Source: Anaeromyxobacter diazotrophicus (GTDB taxonomy: Bacteria; Myxococcota; Myxococcia; Myxococcales; Anaeromyxobacteraceae). From it: 64,000 nucleotides of DNA. The stretch is from the NCBI RefSeq assembly GCF_013340205.1, contig NZ_BJTG01000013.1, positions 19,035-83,034 on the forward strand, in the 5' to 3' direction. Position 1 is the stretch's first letter, and each line of letters opens with the position of its first letter. Positions 24,208-33,139 of this stretch are shown here, piece by piece. Made by a program: the position numbers and the translations under genes. The notes below the pieces were generated by a model. The model was not told the origin of the DNA. It saw only the letters and a list, made by a program, of their open reading frames with translations, and did no database searches.

Positions 24208-25095
24208 ATGCGCTTCCAAGGTTCGATGGTCGCGATCGTCACCCCGATGAAGGATGGCGCGGTGGATCTGCGCGCGCTCGGGGAGCTCGTCGAGTGGCAG
24301 CTCGCCGAGGGCACCGACGGCATCGTGCCCTGCGGCACGACCGGCGAGGGCGTGACGCTCACGGCGAAGGAGCGGGCGGACGTCATCCGGACGGTCGTGG
24401 AGCGGGTGCGCGGCCGCGCCGCCGTCATCGCCGGCGCCGGCTCGAACGCCACCCACGAGTGCGTCGAGGCGGTGAAGCTGGCGAAGGAGCTCAAGGCCGA
24501 CGCCGCCCTCGTCGTGACGCCCTACTACAACAAGCCCACGCAGGAGGGGCTCTTCCGGCACTACCAGGCGATCTGGGAGGCGGCCCGCTTCCCGGTGGTC
24601 GCCTACAACGTGCCCTCCCGCACCTCGGGCGACCTCCTCCCCGACACGGTGGCGCGCCTCGCGAAGACCGGCGCGATCGTCGGCATCAAGGAGGCGACCG
24701 CCAACATGGACCGCCAGGTCCAGCTCGTCGAGAAGGTGGGCCGGGACGCGATCGTCTACCTCTCGGGCGACGACTTCACGGTGCTGCCCTACGTCGCCTG
24801 CGGTGGCCACGGGGTCATCTCGGTGGTGGCGAACATCGCGCCGGCGGCGATGAAGGCGCTCACCGCGGCCGCGCTGCGCGGCGACCACGCGAAGGCGCTC
24901 GAGCAGCAGGTGGCGATGGCGGACCTGAACCGCGCCATGTTCCTCGAGACGAACCCCGGCCCTGTCAAGGCGGCGGTGGCGCTGCTCGGCCGGGCGGGGC
25001 CGGAGATCCGGCTGCCGCTGGCGCCGGTGTCGGACGCGACGCTCGTCAAGGTGCGCGAGGCGATGGTGCGCTTCGGGCTGCTGAAGCAGGCCTGA
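24208..25095 (+). CDS. dapA: 4-hydroxy-tetrahydrodipicolinate synthase
   Basis: A 295-residue aldolase that condenses pyruvate with aspartate semialdehyde, the first committed step of the DAP/lysine pathway. The Schiff-base lysine is K161 in GIKEATANM and the catalytic Tyr133 is in VAYNVPSRTSG; both fall at the same number as in E. coli. CGTTGEGVTLT and the TPYYNKPTQEGL stretch are also present. A GGAGG ribosome-binding site precedes ATG 24208. It lies 27 bp after lysA and 12 bp before dapB, so co-transcription is likely. Lysine feedback cannot be judged from sequence. Confidence 0.98.
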   Translation: MRFQGSMVAIVTPMKDGAVDLRALGELVEWQLAEGTDGIVPCGTTGEGVTLTAKERADVIRTVVERVRGRAAVIAGAGSNATHECVEAVKLAKELKADAALVVTPYYNKPTQEGLFRHYQAIWEAARFPVVAYNVPSRTSGDLLPDTVARLAKTGAIVGIKEATANMDRQVQLVEKVGRDAIVYLSGDDFTVLPYVACGGHGVISVVANIAPAAMKALTAAALRGDHAKALEQQVAMADLNRAMFLETNPGPVKAAVALLGRAGPEIRLPLAPVSDATLVKVREAMVRFGLLKQA

Positions 25096-25107
25096 AAGGA
25101 CCGCGAC

Positions 25108-25914
25108 ATGATCCGCGTGGTGGTGACCGGCGTCTCCGGCCGCATGGGTGGACACATCCTGCGCGGGGCGCGCGAGGAGGGGTTCCAGCTCACGGGGGCG
25201 ACCGAGCGGCCCGGCTTCGCCGCCGGGCTCGACGCCGGGACCGCGGCCGGGCTGCCGCCGCTGGGCGTGCCCGTCTCCGCCGACCTGCGCCAGGCGCTGC
25301 GCGGCGGGGCCGACGTGGTGATCGACTTCACCAGCTTCGAGGCCTCGGCGGCGCACGCCGAGCTGTGCGCGGCGGAGCGGGTGGCGCTCGTCGTCGGCTC
25401 GACCGGCTTCACGAAGGAGGCGCGCGCGCGGGTCGAGGCGGCGGCGCGCCAGGTGCCCGTCGTCCTCTCCCCGAACATGAGCGTCGGGGTGAACGTGCTC
25501 TTCGAGCTGGTGCGGCAGGCGGCGGCGGTGCTGGGCGACGCCTACGACGTCGAGCTGGTCGAGATGCACCACCGCAAGAAGAAGGACGCGCCCTCCGGCA
25601 CCGCCATGCGGCTGGCCGAGGTGGCGGCCGAGGCGCTCGGGCGCGACCCGGCCAAGGACCTCGCCTTCGCGCGCCACGGGATCATCGGCGAGCGGCCGCC
25701 GCGCGAGATCGGCGTGCAGACGCTCCGCGGCGGCGACGTGGTGGGCGAGCACACCGTCTACTTCGTGGGGGAGGGCGAGCGGCTCGAGCTCACCCACCGC
25801 GCCACCTCGCGCGACCAGTTCGCGCGCGGGGCGCTGCGCGCGGCGCGCTGGGTGGCGGGCCGGGCGCCGGGGCTCTACGACATGGCCGACGTGCTGGGGC
25901 TGCGGAGGAGCTGA
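25108..25914 (+). CDS. dapB: 4-hydroxy-tetrahydrodipicolinate reductase
   Basis: A 268-residue NAD(P)H enzyme for the second step of the DAP pathway. The nucleotide-binding motif [12 protein letters not shown] is at the N-terminus. The substrate motif [20 protein letters not shown] carries the catalytic His154 and Lys158, aligned with H159 and K163 of E. coli Dap[11 protein letters not shown] and [14 protein letters not shown] also match. Its length is normal. It lies between dapA (12-bp gap) and an FAH-family gene (1-bp gap). A more distant DapB-like dehydrogenase is at 61905-62891. Confidence 0.98.
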   Translation: MIRVVVTGVSGRMGGHILRGAREEGFQLTGATERPGFAAGLDAGTAAGLPPLGVPVSADLRQALRGGADVVIDFTSFEASAAHAELCAAERVALVVGSTGFTKEARARVEAAARQVPVVLSPNMSVGVNVLFELVRQAAAVLGDAYDVELVEMHHRKKKDAPSGTAMRLAEVAAEALGRDPAKDLAFARHGIIGERPPREIGVQTLRGGDVVGEHTVYFVGEGERLELTHRATSRDQFARGALRAARWVAGRAPGLYDMADVLGLRRS

Positions 25915-25915
25915 G

Positions 25916-26668
25916 ATGCGGACGTGCCGGTTCAGGCGCGGCGGGCGCGAGCGCTGGGGCGTGGTCGAGGGGCTCGAGGTGCGGGCGCTCACGGCCGAGC
26001 CCTGGGCAGGCGGCCTGGCGGAGGGGCCGGCCTACGCGCTCTCCGAGGTGAGCCTGCTCGCGCCGGCGGCGCCGTCGAAGGTGGTCTGCGTCGGCCGCAA
26101 CTACCGCGCCCACGCGCGGGAGCTGGGGAACGAGGTGCCGAAGGAGCCGCTCCTGTTCCTCAAGCCGTCCACGGCGGTGATCGGGCCGGGCGGCGAGATC
26201 CGCCTGCCGGAGGCGTCGAAGGAGGTGCACCACGAGGCCGAGCTGGCGGCGGTGGTGGGGCGGACCCTCACCCGCGCCAGCGCGGCGGAGGCGCGCCAGG
26301 CGATCTTCGGCTGGACCTGCCTCGACGACGTCACCGCGCGCGACGTCCAGCGCGCCGAGCAGCACTTCACGCGCGCCAAGGGGTACGACACGTTCTGCCC
26401 GGTCGGCCCGGTGGTGGAGACCGACCTCGACCCGCTCGACGCCGTGGTCACCTGCCGGGTCAACGGCGAGCAGCGGCAGCGCGGCTCCACGCGGGACATG
26501 GTGGTGGACCCCTACGCCCTCCTCGCCTTCATCTCGCAGATCATGACGCTCCTGCCGGGCGACCTGGTGGCCACCGGCACGCCGGAGGGCGTCGGGCCCA
26601 TCCGCCGCGGCGACTGGGTCGAGGTGGAGGTCTCCGGAATCGGCGTGCTGAAGAACCCGGTCGTCTGA
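25916..26668 (+). CDS. fumarylacetoacetate hydrolase family protein
   Basis: A 250-residue FAH-fold protein. Metal-binding glutamates are in HHEAELAAVVG (E107 and E109), with Asp138 in CLDDVTARDVQ. VGRNYRAHARELGNEVPKEPLLFLKP is the canonical N-terminal motif of the FAHD1/YcgM-like group (acylpyruvate hydrolase or oxaloacetate decarboxylase), and LLPGDLVATGTPEGVGPI completes it. It starts 1 bp after dapB stops, so it is certainly co-transcribed with the DAP genes. A housekeeping oxaloacetate-disposal or metabolite-repair role would fit that setting, since oxaloacetate connects to aspartate; this is inference. It is a much better match to FAHD1 than the FAH protein at 853-1638. Confidence 0.9.
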   Translation: MRTCRFRRGGRERWGVVEGLEVRALTAEPWAGGLAEGPAYALSEVSLLAPAAPSKVVCVGRNYRAHARELGNEVPKEPLLFLKPSTAVIGPGGEIRLPEASKEVHHEAELAAVVGRTLTRASAAEARQAIFGWTCLDDVTARDVQRAEQHFTRAKGYDTFCPVGPVVETDLDPLDAVVTCRVNGEQRQRGSTRDMVVDPYALLAFISQIMTLLPGDLVATGTPEGVGPIRRGDWVEVEVSGIGVLKNPVV

Positions 26669-26683
26669 GGCGCGGGGGAGCGC

Positions 26684-27172
26684 ATGCGCGCGTACGTGGG
26701 CGTGGGGTCGAACCTGGGCGATCGCTGGGCGCACCTGGCGCTCGCGGCGCGGGAGCTGCGCGCCTGCCCGGGCGTCACCTTCCTGCGCGGCTCGCGGGTC
26801 CACGACGCGGCGCCCATGGGGCCCTCGCAGCCGCGCTACCTCAACGCGGTGGTCGAGCTCGAGACCACGCTCGAGCCCGAGGCGCTGCTCGAGCGGCTCC
26901 TGGCGGTGGAGCAGGCCGCCTTCCGCGAGCGCGGGCTGCGCTGGGGCGCGCGCACGCTCGACCTCGACCTGCTCCTCTGCGACGACCTCGTCGTCCGCAG
27001 CCCCACCCTGACCGTCCCGCACCCCGGCCTCATCTCCCGCCGCTGGGTGCTGGCCCCGCTGGCCGAGCTCTGCCCCGACCGCCTCGTGCCCGGCACCGGC
27101 TGCACGGTGGCCGAGCTGCTCAAGGCGGTGCCGGCGTACGACATGAAGCCGGTCGGGCTGTACCCGGGGTGA
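26684..27172 (+). CDS. folK: 2-amino-4-hydroxy-6-hydroxymethyldihydropteridine diphosphokinase
   Basis: A 162-residue enzyme that transfers pyrophosphate from ATP to 6-hydroxymethyl-dihydropterin in folate synthesis. Signatures: AYVGVGSNLGDRWAHLALAARELR at the N-terminus, QPRYLNAVVELETTLEPEALL, the ERGLRWGARTLDLDLLLCDD motif with the paired aspartates that bind magnesium, and VPHPGLISRRWVLAPLAEL. It is the last gene of the argH-to-folK run on the plus strand and ends 18 bp before the convergent aldehyde dehydrogenase stop. No folP or folB gene is adjacent. Confidence 0.95.
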   Translation: MRAYVGVGSNLGDRWAHLALAARELRACPGVTFLRGSRVHDAAPMGPSQPRYLNAVVELETTLEPEALLERLLAVEQAAFRERGLRWGARTLDLDLLLCDDLVVRSPTLTVPHPGLISRRWVLAPLAELCPDRLVPGTGCTVAELLKAVPAYDMKPVGLYPG

Positions 27173-27189
27173 CGCCCCCAGGCCGCGTC

Positions 27190-28593
27190 CTACTCCGCCG
27201 CGTGGGTCCCCGGGTGCGCCGCGCCCGCCTTCGGCTCCTGGATCGAGACCGCCTTCACGTTCACGAACTCGCGGATGCCCCACGGCCCCAGCTCGCGGCC
27301 GTGACCCGAGTGCTTCACGCCGCCGAACGGCAGCCGGGGGTCCGAGGCCACCATCGCGTTCACGAAGGTCGCCCCCGCCTCCAGCTCGTTCGCGAACCGC
27401 TCGCGCTCGGCCGGGTCGTTCGTCCACGCCGACGAGCCCAGGCCGTACACGGAGTCGTTCGCGAGCGCGATCGCCTCGTCGGCGCTCCGCACCTTGAAGA
27501 GGAGCGCCACCGGGCCGAACACCTCCTCGCGGTAGGCCGGCGCCGCCGGCGGGATGTCCGCCAGGGCCGACGGCGCGTAGAACCAGCCCCGGCCCGGGAC
27601 GCGCCGGCCGCCGGTGACGAGGCGCGCGCCCGCCCTCACCGACTCGGTCACCTGGCGCTCCACGTCCTCCACGCCCTGCGCGGTGGCGAGCGGCCCGACG
27701 TCCACGCCGTCCTGCGCGGGATCCCCGACGCGCAGCGCCTCCAGCCCCGCCTTCAGCCGGCGCTCGAACTCCGCGTAGACGCGCTCGTGGACGATGAAGC
27801 GCTTGGCGGCGATGCACGACTGGCCGTTGTTGATGACGCGGGCGGTGACGGCCGTCTTCGCCGCCGCGTCGAGATCCGCGCTCGGCATCACGATGAACGG
27901 GTCGGACCCGCCCAGCTCCAGCACGACCTTCTTGATGGCGCGGCCGGCCGCCTCGCCCACCTTCACGCCGGCGCCTTCGCTGCCCGTCAGCGTGACCGCC
28001 CTCACGCGCGGATCGGCGATGACGCCGGCCACCGCCGCCGAGCCCACCAGCAAGGTCTGGAAGGCGCCCTCCGGGAACCCGGCGCGCCGGAAGATCGCCT
28101 CGATCTCGAGCGCGCAGCCCGGCACGTTCGAGGCGTGCTTGAGGAGCCCCACGTTCCCCGCCATGAGCGCCGGCGCGGCGAAGCGGAAGACCTGCCAGAA
28201 GGGGAAGTTCCAGGGCATGACCGCCAGCACCGGCCCGAGCGGCAGGTGCCGGACGAAGCTGCGCGACGCGCTCGTCTCCACCGGCTCGTCGGCGAGGAAG
28301 CGCTCGGCGTGCTCCGCGTAGTAGCGGCAGACCCAGGCGCACTTCTCCGCCTCGGCGATGGCGGACTTGAGGGTCTTGCCCATCTCGGAGGTCATGAGCC
28401 GGCCGATCCGGTCCTTCTCGGCGTCGAGGAGCTCGCCCGCGCGCGCCATCCAGCGGCTGCGCTCCGCGAAGGACGTGCGGCGGTAGTTCGGGAAGGTGGC
28501 CGCCGCGCGCGCCAGCCGCGCCTCCACCTCCGCGGGCCCGTGGTCCTGGTACCGCTGCAGCACCTCGCCCGTGGCCGGGTTCACGCTCTGCAT
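27190..28593 (-). CDS. NAD(P)-dependent aldehyde dehydrogenase, succinate-semialdehyde dehydrogenase-like
   Basis: A 467-residue ALDH-superfamily enzyme. The catalytic glutamate is in VVLELGGSDPFIV and the nucleophile cysteine in NNGQSCIAAKRFIV. The substrate region FPFWQVFRFAAPALMAGNVGLLKHASNVPG and the SEMGKTLKSAIAEAEKCAW stretch match the short GabD/Sad group that oxidises succinate semialdehyde. The C-terminal LPFGGVKHSGHGRELG is typical. A GGAGG-like ribosome-binding site precedes ATG 28593. It is monocistronic; the gabT partner is absent. Other short aldehydes are possible substrates. Confidence 0.9.
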   Translation of the reverse strand: MQSVNPATGEVLQRYQDHGPAEVEARLARAAATFPNYRRTSFAERSRWMARAGELLDAEKDRIGRLMTSEMGKTLKSAIAEAEKCAWVCRYYAEHAERFLADEPVETSASRSFVRHLPLGPVLAVMPWNFPFWQVFRFAAPALMAGNVGLLKHASNVPGCALEIEAIFRRAGFPEGAFQTLLVGSAAVAGVIADPRVRAVTLTGSEGAGVKVGEAAGRAIKKVVLELGGSDPFIVMPSADLDAAAKTAVTARVINNGQSCIAAKRFIVHERVYAEFERRLKAGLEALRVGDPAQDGVDVGPLATAQGVEDVERQVTESVRAGARLVTGGRRVPGRGWFYAPSALADIPPAAPAYREEVFGPVALLFKVRSADEAIALANDSVYGLGSSAWTNDPAERERFANELEAGATFVNAMVASDPRLPFGGVKHSGHGRELGPWGIREFVNVKAVSIQEPKAGAAHPGTHAAE

Positions 28594-28703
28594 GCCGCCT
28601 CCCTCCCTGTGGGTGGACGGCGCACAGGATAATGGGCTCGGCGCGGGCCGTCACCCGCCGTCCGCGGCCCCCGGTCACCTCGTAGCCGCGCCGGCGCCCG
28701 CGC

Positions 28704-29357
28704 TCAGCGCCGGGTGACGCCGGCCGCCGCCAGGACCTTCGCCACCGCCTCGGCCGGGAGCGGCTCGCAGCGGCCGGCGAGGCGCGCCAGGAAGGCCACG
28801 CGCGCCACCCGCTCCAGGGTCTCGATCCGGTCGAGCGCCTCGGCGAGCGTGCGCCCCAGGGCCAGCGCGCCGTGCCGCTCCAGCAGCACCACGTCGTGGC
28901 GCGCGAGCAGCGGGGCCAGCGCGCGCGGGACCTCGTCCGTGCCGGGCGTCGCGAACGGCGCCACCGACACCTCGCCCAGCACCACCGAGGCCTCCGGCAT
29001 GACGTCGTTGGGCGGCGGCAGCCCCGCCACCGTGAGCGCCACCGCCGTGAGCGGGTGGGCGTGGACCGCCGCCTGCGCGTCCGGGCGGGCGGCGTACGCG
29101 GCGAGGTGCATGCGCAGCTCGCTCGAGGGGCGGCCCCGGCCGCGCACCTTCGCGCCGGCGAGGTCCACCACCACCAGGTCGGCGGGCCGGAGGAGCGCCT
29201 TGCTGGCGCCGGCGGGCGTGACGAGCAGGCGGTCCGGCCCCAGGCGGCAGGAGACGTTCCCCTCGCCGGCGCCGATGAGGTCGCGCGCGTGGAGCGCGCG
29301 GCAGACGTCCACCAGCGCGCGGCGGAGGGCGGCCTCGCTGGGCGCGCTCCGCCCCAC
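28704..29357 (-). CDS. class II aldolase/adducin family protein (L-fuculose-phosphate aldolase-like)
   Basis: A 217-residue zinc aldolase. [22 protein letters not shown] is the phosphate-binding N-terminal motif. The zinc histidines are in [17 protein letters not shown] and in the later [18 protein letters not shown], and the catalytic Glu is in [11 protein letters not shown]. Such enzymes cleave fuculose-, rhamnulose- or ribulose-phosphates, or methylthioribulose-phosphate as the MtnB dehydratase. The start is GTG 29357, which overlaps the TAG of the kdsD-like gene upstream by 1 bp. Coupling to an arabinose-5-phosphate isomerase suggests a role on a pentose or ketose phosphate. Confidence 0.85.
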   Translation of the reverse strand: MGRSAPSEAALRRALVDVCRALHARDLIGAGEGNVSCRLGPDRLLVTPAGASKALLRPADLVVVDLAGAKVRGRGRPSSELRMHLAAYAARPDAQAAVHAHPLTAVALTVAGLPPPNDVMPEASVVLGEVSVAPFATPGTDEVPRALAPLLARHDVVLLERHGALALGRTLAEALDRIETLERVARVAFLARLAGRCEPLPAEAVAKVLAAAGVTRR

Positions 29358-30385
29358 TACAGGACCCGCGCCGCGAGCAGGTCCTGCACGTCGAGCAGCC
29401 CCACCGGCCGGCCCGCCTCGTCCACCACCGGCACCTGGTCGATGCGCGCCTGCCGGAGCACCCGCGCCGCGTCGGCCACCAGCGCCTCGGGCCGCACCGT
29501 GCGCGGGTTCCTCGACATGAAGCCCGCCACCGCCGCGTCGAAGTCCACCCGCCCTCGCTCGACGCTGCGGCGCAGGTCGCCGTCGGTGAAGACGCCCACC
29601 AGCTTGCCCTCGCGGTCGACCACGGTGCAGGCGCCCGGGCGGCCCGGCGTCTCGGTCATGACCGCCACCGCCGCCTTGAGCGGCGCGGTCGCGCTCACGA
29701 GCGGGTTCTCCGGGCCGGTGCGCATCACCTCGCGCACCTTCATGAGCCCGCGGCCGAGCTTCCCGCCCGGGTGGTAGAGCGCGTACTCCTCGCGGTCGAA
29801 GGGGCGGTTCTTCAGGACCGTCATGGCGATCGCGTCGGCGACCGCCAGCAGCGCCGCGGTGGACGCGGTGGGGGCGAGCCGCATCGGGCACGCCTCCTCG
29901 ATGTCGCCGATGGCCACGGCCAGGTCCGCGCCGCGCGCGAGCGGGTTGGCGAGGTCGCGGGTGAGCGCGACCACGCGGGCCCCGATCTTCTTCAGCGCCG
30001 GCAGGAGGCGCAGGATCTCCTCCGTGTCGCCCGAGTTGGACAGCGCCAGCACCAGGTCGTCGCGCGTCACGCGCCCGAGGTCGCCGTGGGCCGCCTCGGC
30101 CGGGTGGAGGTAGTGCGACGGGGTGCCGGTCGAGGCGAGCGTGGCGGAGAGCTTCTGCGCCACGAAGCCGGTCTTGCCCATGCCGGTGACGACCACCCGG
30201 CCGCGGCACGCCAGCACCCACTCCACCGCGGTGGCGAAGGGCGCGTCGAGCGCGAGCCGCCCGAGCGCCGCGGCCTCGGCCGCCACCACGCTCTGCCCGT
30301 ACTCCACGAGCTCGCGCCGGCGGCGCCGCGCGGCGGCCTGCCCGCTCGGCAGCTTCAGGACCCGCGCGCTCTTCCGGCTCGGCAT
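29357..30385 (-). CDS. kdsD: arabinose-5-phosphate isomerase (KdsD/KpsF/GutQ family)
   Basis: A 342-residue enzyme that makes D-arabinose 5-phosphate from ribulose 5-phosphate, the start of the Kdo pathway for lipopolysaccharide. The SIS domain (about 45-180) contains [39 protein letters not shown] and [16 protein letters not shown]. Two CBS domains follow (about 215-270 and 285-340; [19 protein letters not shown] and [30 protein letters not shown]). The length and order match KdsD. It starts at ATG 30385, divergent from the transaldolase gene, and is coupled to the aldolase gene downstream. Confidence 0.95.
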   Translation of the reverse strand: MPSRKSARVLKLPSGQAAARRRRRELVEYGQSVVAAEAAALGRLALDAPFATAVEWVLACRGRVVVTGMGKTGFVAQKLSATLASTGTPSHYLHPAEAAHGDLGRVTRDDLVLALSNSGDTEEILRLLPALKKIGARVVALTRDLANPLARGADLAVAIGDIEEACPMRLAPTASTAALLAVADAIAMTVLKNRPFDREEYALYHPGGKLGRGLMKVREVMRTGPENPLVSATAPLKAAVAVMTETPGRPGACTVVDREGKLVGVFTDGDLRRSVERGRVDFDAAVAGFMSRNPRTVRPEALVADAARVLRQARIDQVPVVDEAGRPVGLLDVQDLLAARVL

Positions 30386-30430
30386 GCGTGGCGTTTACCA
30401 CACCCGGCCCGCCCGCACAGCAGGGCGCGC

Positions 30431-30460
30431 TTGCGGCCTGTCGGACCGCTCCGCTATACC
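30431..30460 (+). promoter_or_regulatory. putative promoter of the transaldolase gene
   Basis: TTGCGG (30431-30436), an 18-bp spacer and TATACC (30455-30460) lie 40 bp upstream of ATG 30500, in the 114-bp divergent gap with kdsD. A GGAGGAG ribosome-binding site follows at 30487-30493. Confidence 0.45.
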
Positions 30461-30499
30461 CTCGCCGTTCACCCACCGCCCCCACCGGAGGAGCCCGCC

Positions 30500-31156
30500 A
30501 TGCAGTTCTTCATCGACACCGCCGACGTGGGGGACATCAAGAAGGCGCTCGCGCTCGGCCTGTGCGACGGCGTGACCACCAACCCGTCGCTCGTCGCCAA
30601 AACCGGCCGGCGCTTCTCCGAGGTGCTGAAGGAGATCACCGCGCTCGTCCCGGGGCCGGTGTCGGCCGAGGTGACCGCCGTCGAGTACGACGGGATGATG
30701 CGCGAGGCGCGCCACTACGCCAAGGTGGCGGAGAACGTGGTGGTGAAGGTGCCGCTCATCACCGAGGGCCTCCGGGCGGTGCGCGACCTCACCGCCGAGG
30801 GCATCCGCACCAACGTCACCCTCTGCTTCTCGCCGGTGCAGGCGCTCCTCGCCGCCAAGGCGGGCGCCAGCTACGTGTCGCCGTTCGTCGGCCGGCTCGA
30901 CGACGTGTCCGAGGACGGGATGGCGCTCATCGCGCAGATCCTGGAGATCTACCGGAACTACGACTTCGCCACGAAGGTGCTGGTGGCGAGCGTGCGCCAC
31001 CCGCTCCATGTCCTGGAGGCGGCCCGCCTCGGCGCGGACGTCGCGACCATCCCCTTCAACGTGCTGGAGCAGCTCGCCAAGCACCCGCTCACCGACCTCG
31101 GCCTGAAGAAGTTCCTGGCGGACTGGGAGAAGGTGCCCAAGGAGGAGCTCAAGTAG
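30500..31156 (+). CDS. fructose-6-phosphate aldolase / transaldolase (TalC-like)
   Basis: A 218-residue short transaldolase. It begins [36 protein letters not shown], the signature of the TalC/FSA subfamily. The Schiff-base lysine is K83 in [47 protein letters not shown] and [28 protein letters not shown] are also canonical. In this subfamily many members are true transaldolases of the pentose phosphate pathway (sedoheptulose-7-P with glyceraldehyde-3-P). With no other transaldolase in view, that role is more likely than fructose-6-P aldolase. The neighbouring kdsD works on a pentose phosphate too. Confidence 0.94.
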   Translation: MQFFIDTADVGDIKKALALGLCDGVTTNPSLVAKTGRRFSEVLKEITALVPGPVSAEVTAVEYDGMMREARHYAKVAENVVVKVPLITEGLRAVRDLTAEGIRTNVTLCFSPVQALLAAKAGASYVSPFVGRLDDVSEDGMALIAQILEIYRNYDFATKVLVASVRHPLHVLEAARLGADVATIPFNVLEQLAKHPLTDLGLKKFLADWEKVPKEELK

Positions 31157-31319
31157 GCGGCCCGCCGCCCGCCTGTCCTGCCCACGGCCGTGACCCGTCG
31201 GCACGCCGGTGGCCCGGCGGCACGGGCGCGGCGCGGCCCGGGCCGAAATCCTGTGTCCTGGCGGCCGCTCGGCCGCGGCACACCGCGTGCAAAACTCCCG
31301 GGCGGAGGTACTGCCCGCC

Positions 31320-31796
31320 ATGCGCACTCGCCCGTTCGTCGCCGCCGCAGCCTCGGCGCTCCTGCTCTCAGGCTGCGTCACACACCGGACCACCACCCGC
31401 ACCTGGGACGACGGCTACGGCCAGGAGTGGTCGCGGCCGGGGCACGTCGAGTCGGTCCGAGAGACGGTGCAGCGCGACGAGGGGAACCCGGCCGGCGGCG
31501 CGGTGGCCGGCGCCCTGATCGGCGGGCTCCTGGGCAGCGCGCTCGGCGGCCACACCAGCTACGACCGCTGGGGCACCGGGCACTACCACGGCAGCGCCGC
31601 AGGCGCGCTCGTCGGCGCGGTGGGCGGAGCGGCCGTGGGCGCCGCCGCCAGCCAGGGCTCGGCCGAGCGGCGCTGGTACGAGCTGTTCGTCCGCTTCGAC
31701 GACGGCGGCCTCGACCGGTACGTGTACGAGGGCTATCCGCCCTTCCAGGTCGGCCAGCCGGTGGTCGCCGGCCCGCGCGGGCTCGCGCCGATGTGA
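31320..31796 (+). CDS. glycine-zipper lipoprotein (17-kDa antigen-like)
   Basis: A 158-residue lipoprotein. Signal peptide MRTRPFVAAAASALLLSGC has lipobox LLSGC, and ATG 31320 is preceded by GGAGG. Two glycine-zipper stretches follow: GGAVAGALIGGLLGSALGG (about 60-78) and AGALVGAVGGAAVGAAAS (about 93-110). They are separated by a polar loop (HTSYDRWGTGHYHGS). A C-terminal beta-like segment YELFVRFDDGGLDRYVYEGYPPFQVGQPVVAG resembles the end of SlyB/Pcp and rickettsial 17-kDa antigen proteins. Likely an outer-membrane lipoprotein with a structural or envelope-stress role. No operon partner. Confidence 0.8.
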   Translation: MRTRPFVAAAASALLLSGCVTHRTTTRTWDDGYGQEWSRPGHVESVRETVQRDEGNPAGGAVAGALIGGLLGSALGGHTSYDRWGTGHYHGSAAGALVGAVGGAAVGAAASQGSAERRWYELFVRFDDGGLDRYVYEGYPPFQVGQPVVAGPRGLAPM

Positions 31797-31817
31797 CGGT
31801 CGCGCCCGTCCTGTAGC

Positions 31818-32261
31818 TCAGGAGCCGGGGTAGAGGAGCCCCTCGGCCCGCTGCACCGCGCGCGCGAGGTCGTCGCGGCCGAGCCGCGCCGCCGCCTGCT
31901 CCTTGAGCTCCAGGCAGCGCTCGGTGACGAGGCGCACCAGGAGGTGGCCCGCCGCCGCCTCCGCCTCGCCCGCCCAGCGCCGGGGCGCCTCCTCCGCCAT
32001 GAGCCGGTCGATCCGCTCGACCTCCCGCGCGAGCTCGAGCCGCGCCACCAGCAGCGCGAACCGCACGCCAGCCTCGGGGAGCGCGGCAGAGGTCCCCGCC
32101 GCGTGGCGCGCCAGGAGCTCCGGCGGGACGGCGTCGGCCCAGGGCGGCGGCCAGGCGCGGAGCTCCTCGGCGAGCGCCTCCGCGAAGCGCTCCAGCAGCC
32201 AGTCCTTCACCGGCTGCCGCTCGCGGTCGTACAGGAAGTCCCAGCGGCGGTCGCGGCTCAC
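31818..32261 (-). CDS. hypothetical protein (147 aa) coupled to a glutamine amidotransferase gene
   Basis: A 147-residue, mostly helical, charged protein (RRWDFLYDRERQPVKDWLLERFAEALAEEL at the N-terminus; FALLVARLELAREVERIDRLMAEEAPRRW in the middle). There is no signal, membrane helix or metal motif. The start is GTG 32261, overlapping the amidotransferase stop by 4 bp (GTGA), so it is co-translated with it. Function is not recognisable. It ends 21 bp from the convergent glycine-zipper lipoprotein gene. Confidence 0.6.
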   Translation of the reverse strand: MSRDRRWDFLYDRERQPVKDWLLERFAEALAEELRAWPPPWADAVPPELLARHAAGTSAALPEAGVRFALLVARLELAREVERIDRLMAEEAPRRWAGEAEAAAGHLLVRLVTERCLELKEQAAARLGRDDLARAVQRAEGLLYPGS

Positions 32262-32977
32262 CGGGCACCGACGAAGTGATCGAGCCAGCGGCCGAGCACC
32301 GCGGTCGCCTCCGGCGTCTCGCGCACCGCCGCCGGATCGACGTCGCCCCAGGCCGCCGCCTCGCCGGCCGCGCGCCGCAGCTCGGCCAGGTGGCGCGAGC
32401 GGGCCTGGTCGAACTCGGGGTGGAACTGGACGCAGCGCAGGCGCTCGCCCACCCCGAAGGCCTGCACCGGCGTCCGGGCGTTCCCCGCCAGCAGCGTCGC
32501 TCCCGGCGGCAGCTCCGCCACGTGGTCCTCGTGCGTCTCCTGCGCCAGGAGCCGCGCGGGCAGCCCCGCGAAGAGCGGGTCACGCGCGCCGGCCGCGGTG
32601 AGCTGGACCTCGACCGTCCCCGCCTCGCGGCCGCGCGGGTTCAGCTCCACGCGGCCGCCCAGGGCGCGCGCCAGGAGCTGGTGCCCGAAGCAGACGCCCA
32701 GCACCGGGATCGCCCGCGCCGCGTCGACGAGCCAGGCGCCGGCCTCGTCCATCCAGGGGGCCGGGTCGGTCACGCTCGCCAGGGACCCGGTGACGAGCAC
32801 GCCGTGGAACCGCGAGGGCGAGGGCAGCGCCCGCTCGTACGGGCGCACCACCTCGAGCTCGACCCGCGGCGCGAGGTGGCGCGCGAACCAGTCGGGAAAG
32901 TCGCCGAAGCGCGCCCGCAGCGCGGCCGGCGCCGAGCCCGCCTGGAGCAGCAGCACGCGCCTCTGGCGATGGCTCAT
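32258..32977 (-). CDS. class I glutamine amidotransferase (GMP synthase-like domain protein)
   Basis: A 239-residue stand-alone GATase1 protein. The catalytic triad is Cys96 in PVLGVCFGHQLLARALGG, His186 and Glu188 in CVQFHPEF. The N-terminus MSHRQRRVLLLQAGSAPAALRARFGDFPDWF and RFHGVLVTGSLASVTDPAPWM match the small GuaA-like GATases (YgbM/GAT1_GMP_synthase-like; gamma-glutamyl hydrolase relatives). The actual substrate of such stand-alone enzymes is usually unknown; they often hydrolyse gamma-glutamyl compounds. It is coupled to the 147-residue hypothetical protein. Divergent from the DAHP synthase gene at 33176. Confidence 0.9.
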   Translation of the reverse strand: MSHRQRRVLLLQAGSAPAALRARFGDFPDWFARHLAPRVELEVVRPYERALPSPSRFHGVLVTGSLASVTDPAPWMDEAGAWLVDAARAIPVLGVCFGHQLLARALGGRVELNPRGREAGTVEVQLTAAGARDPLFAGLPARLLAQETHEDHVAELPPGATLLAGNARTPVQAFGVGERLRCVQFHPEFDQARSRHLAELRRAAGEAAAWGDVDPAAVRETPEATAVLGRWLDHFVGAR

Positions 32978-33037
32978 CCCGGATTTCTGCCGCAGGAGCG
33001 CGGGGGGCGCAAGCGAGCCGACGATCGGGGTTGCGAG

Positions 33038-33081
33038 GCCCCTCTCCCCGGCCCTCTCCCCGCTCCGCGGGGCGAGGGAGA
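33038..33081. repeat. dispersed GC-rich hairpin repeat, copy 1
   Basis: GGCCCCTCTCCCC followed by a 12-bp imperfect stem (CCCTCTCCCCGC, loop TCC, GCGGGGCGAGGG; 33052-33078). Nearly the same sequence is found at 59856-59899 and a diverged one at 55906-55951. This copy lies in the divergent gap between the amidotransferase and DAHP synthase genes. Confidence 0.75.
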
Positions 33082-33105
33082 CGGAGCACGTGCCGGCGCT
33101 CGGTA

Positions 33106-33121
33106 GTGATCAATTGATCAC
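33106..33121 (+). promoter_or_regulatory. 16-bp perfect palindrome, operator candidate for the DAHP synthase gene
   Basis: GTGATCAATTGATCAC is a perfect palindrome; with flanks the symmetry reaches 24 bp (33102-33125) with one mismatch. It is AT-rich in GC-rich DNA and lies 18 bp upstream of a promoter-like pair (TTGGTG 33140-33145, TTACAC 33163-33168). Its position suits a repressor or activator of the downstream gene. Confidence 0.55.
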
Positions 33122-33139
33122 CACCCGGCGCTCGCGCAG

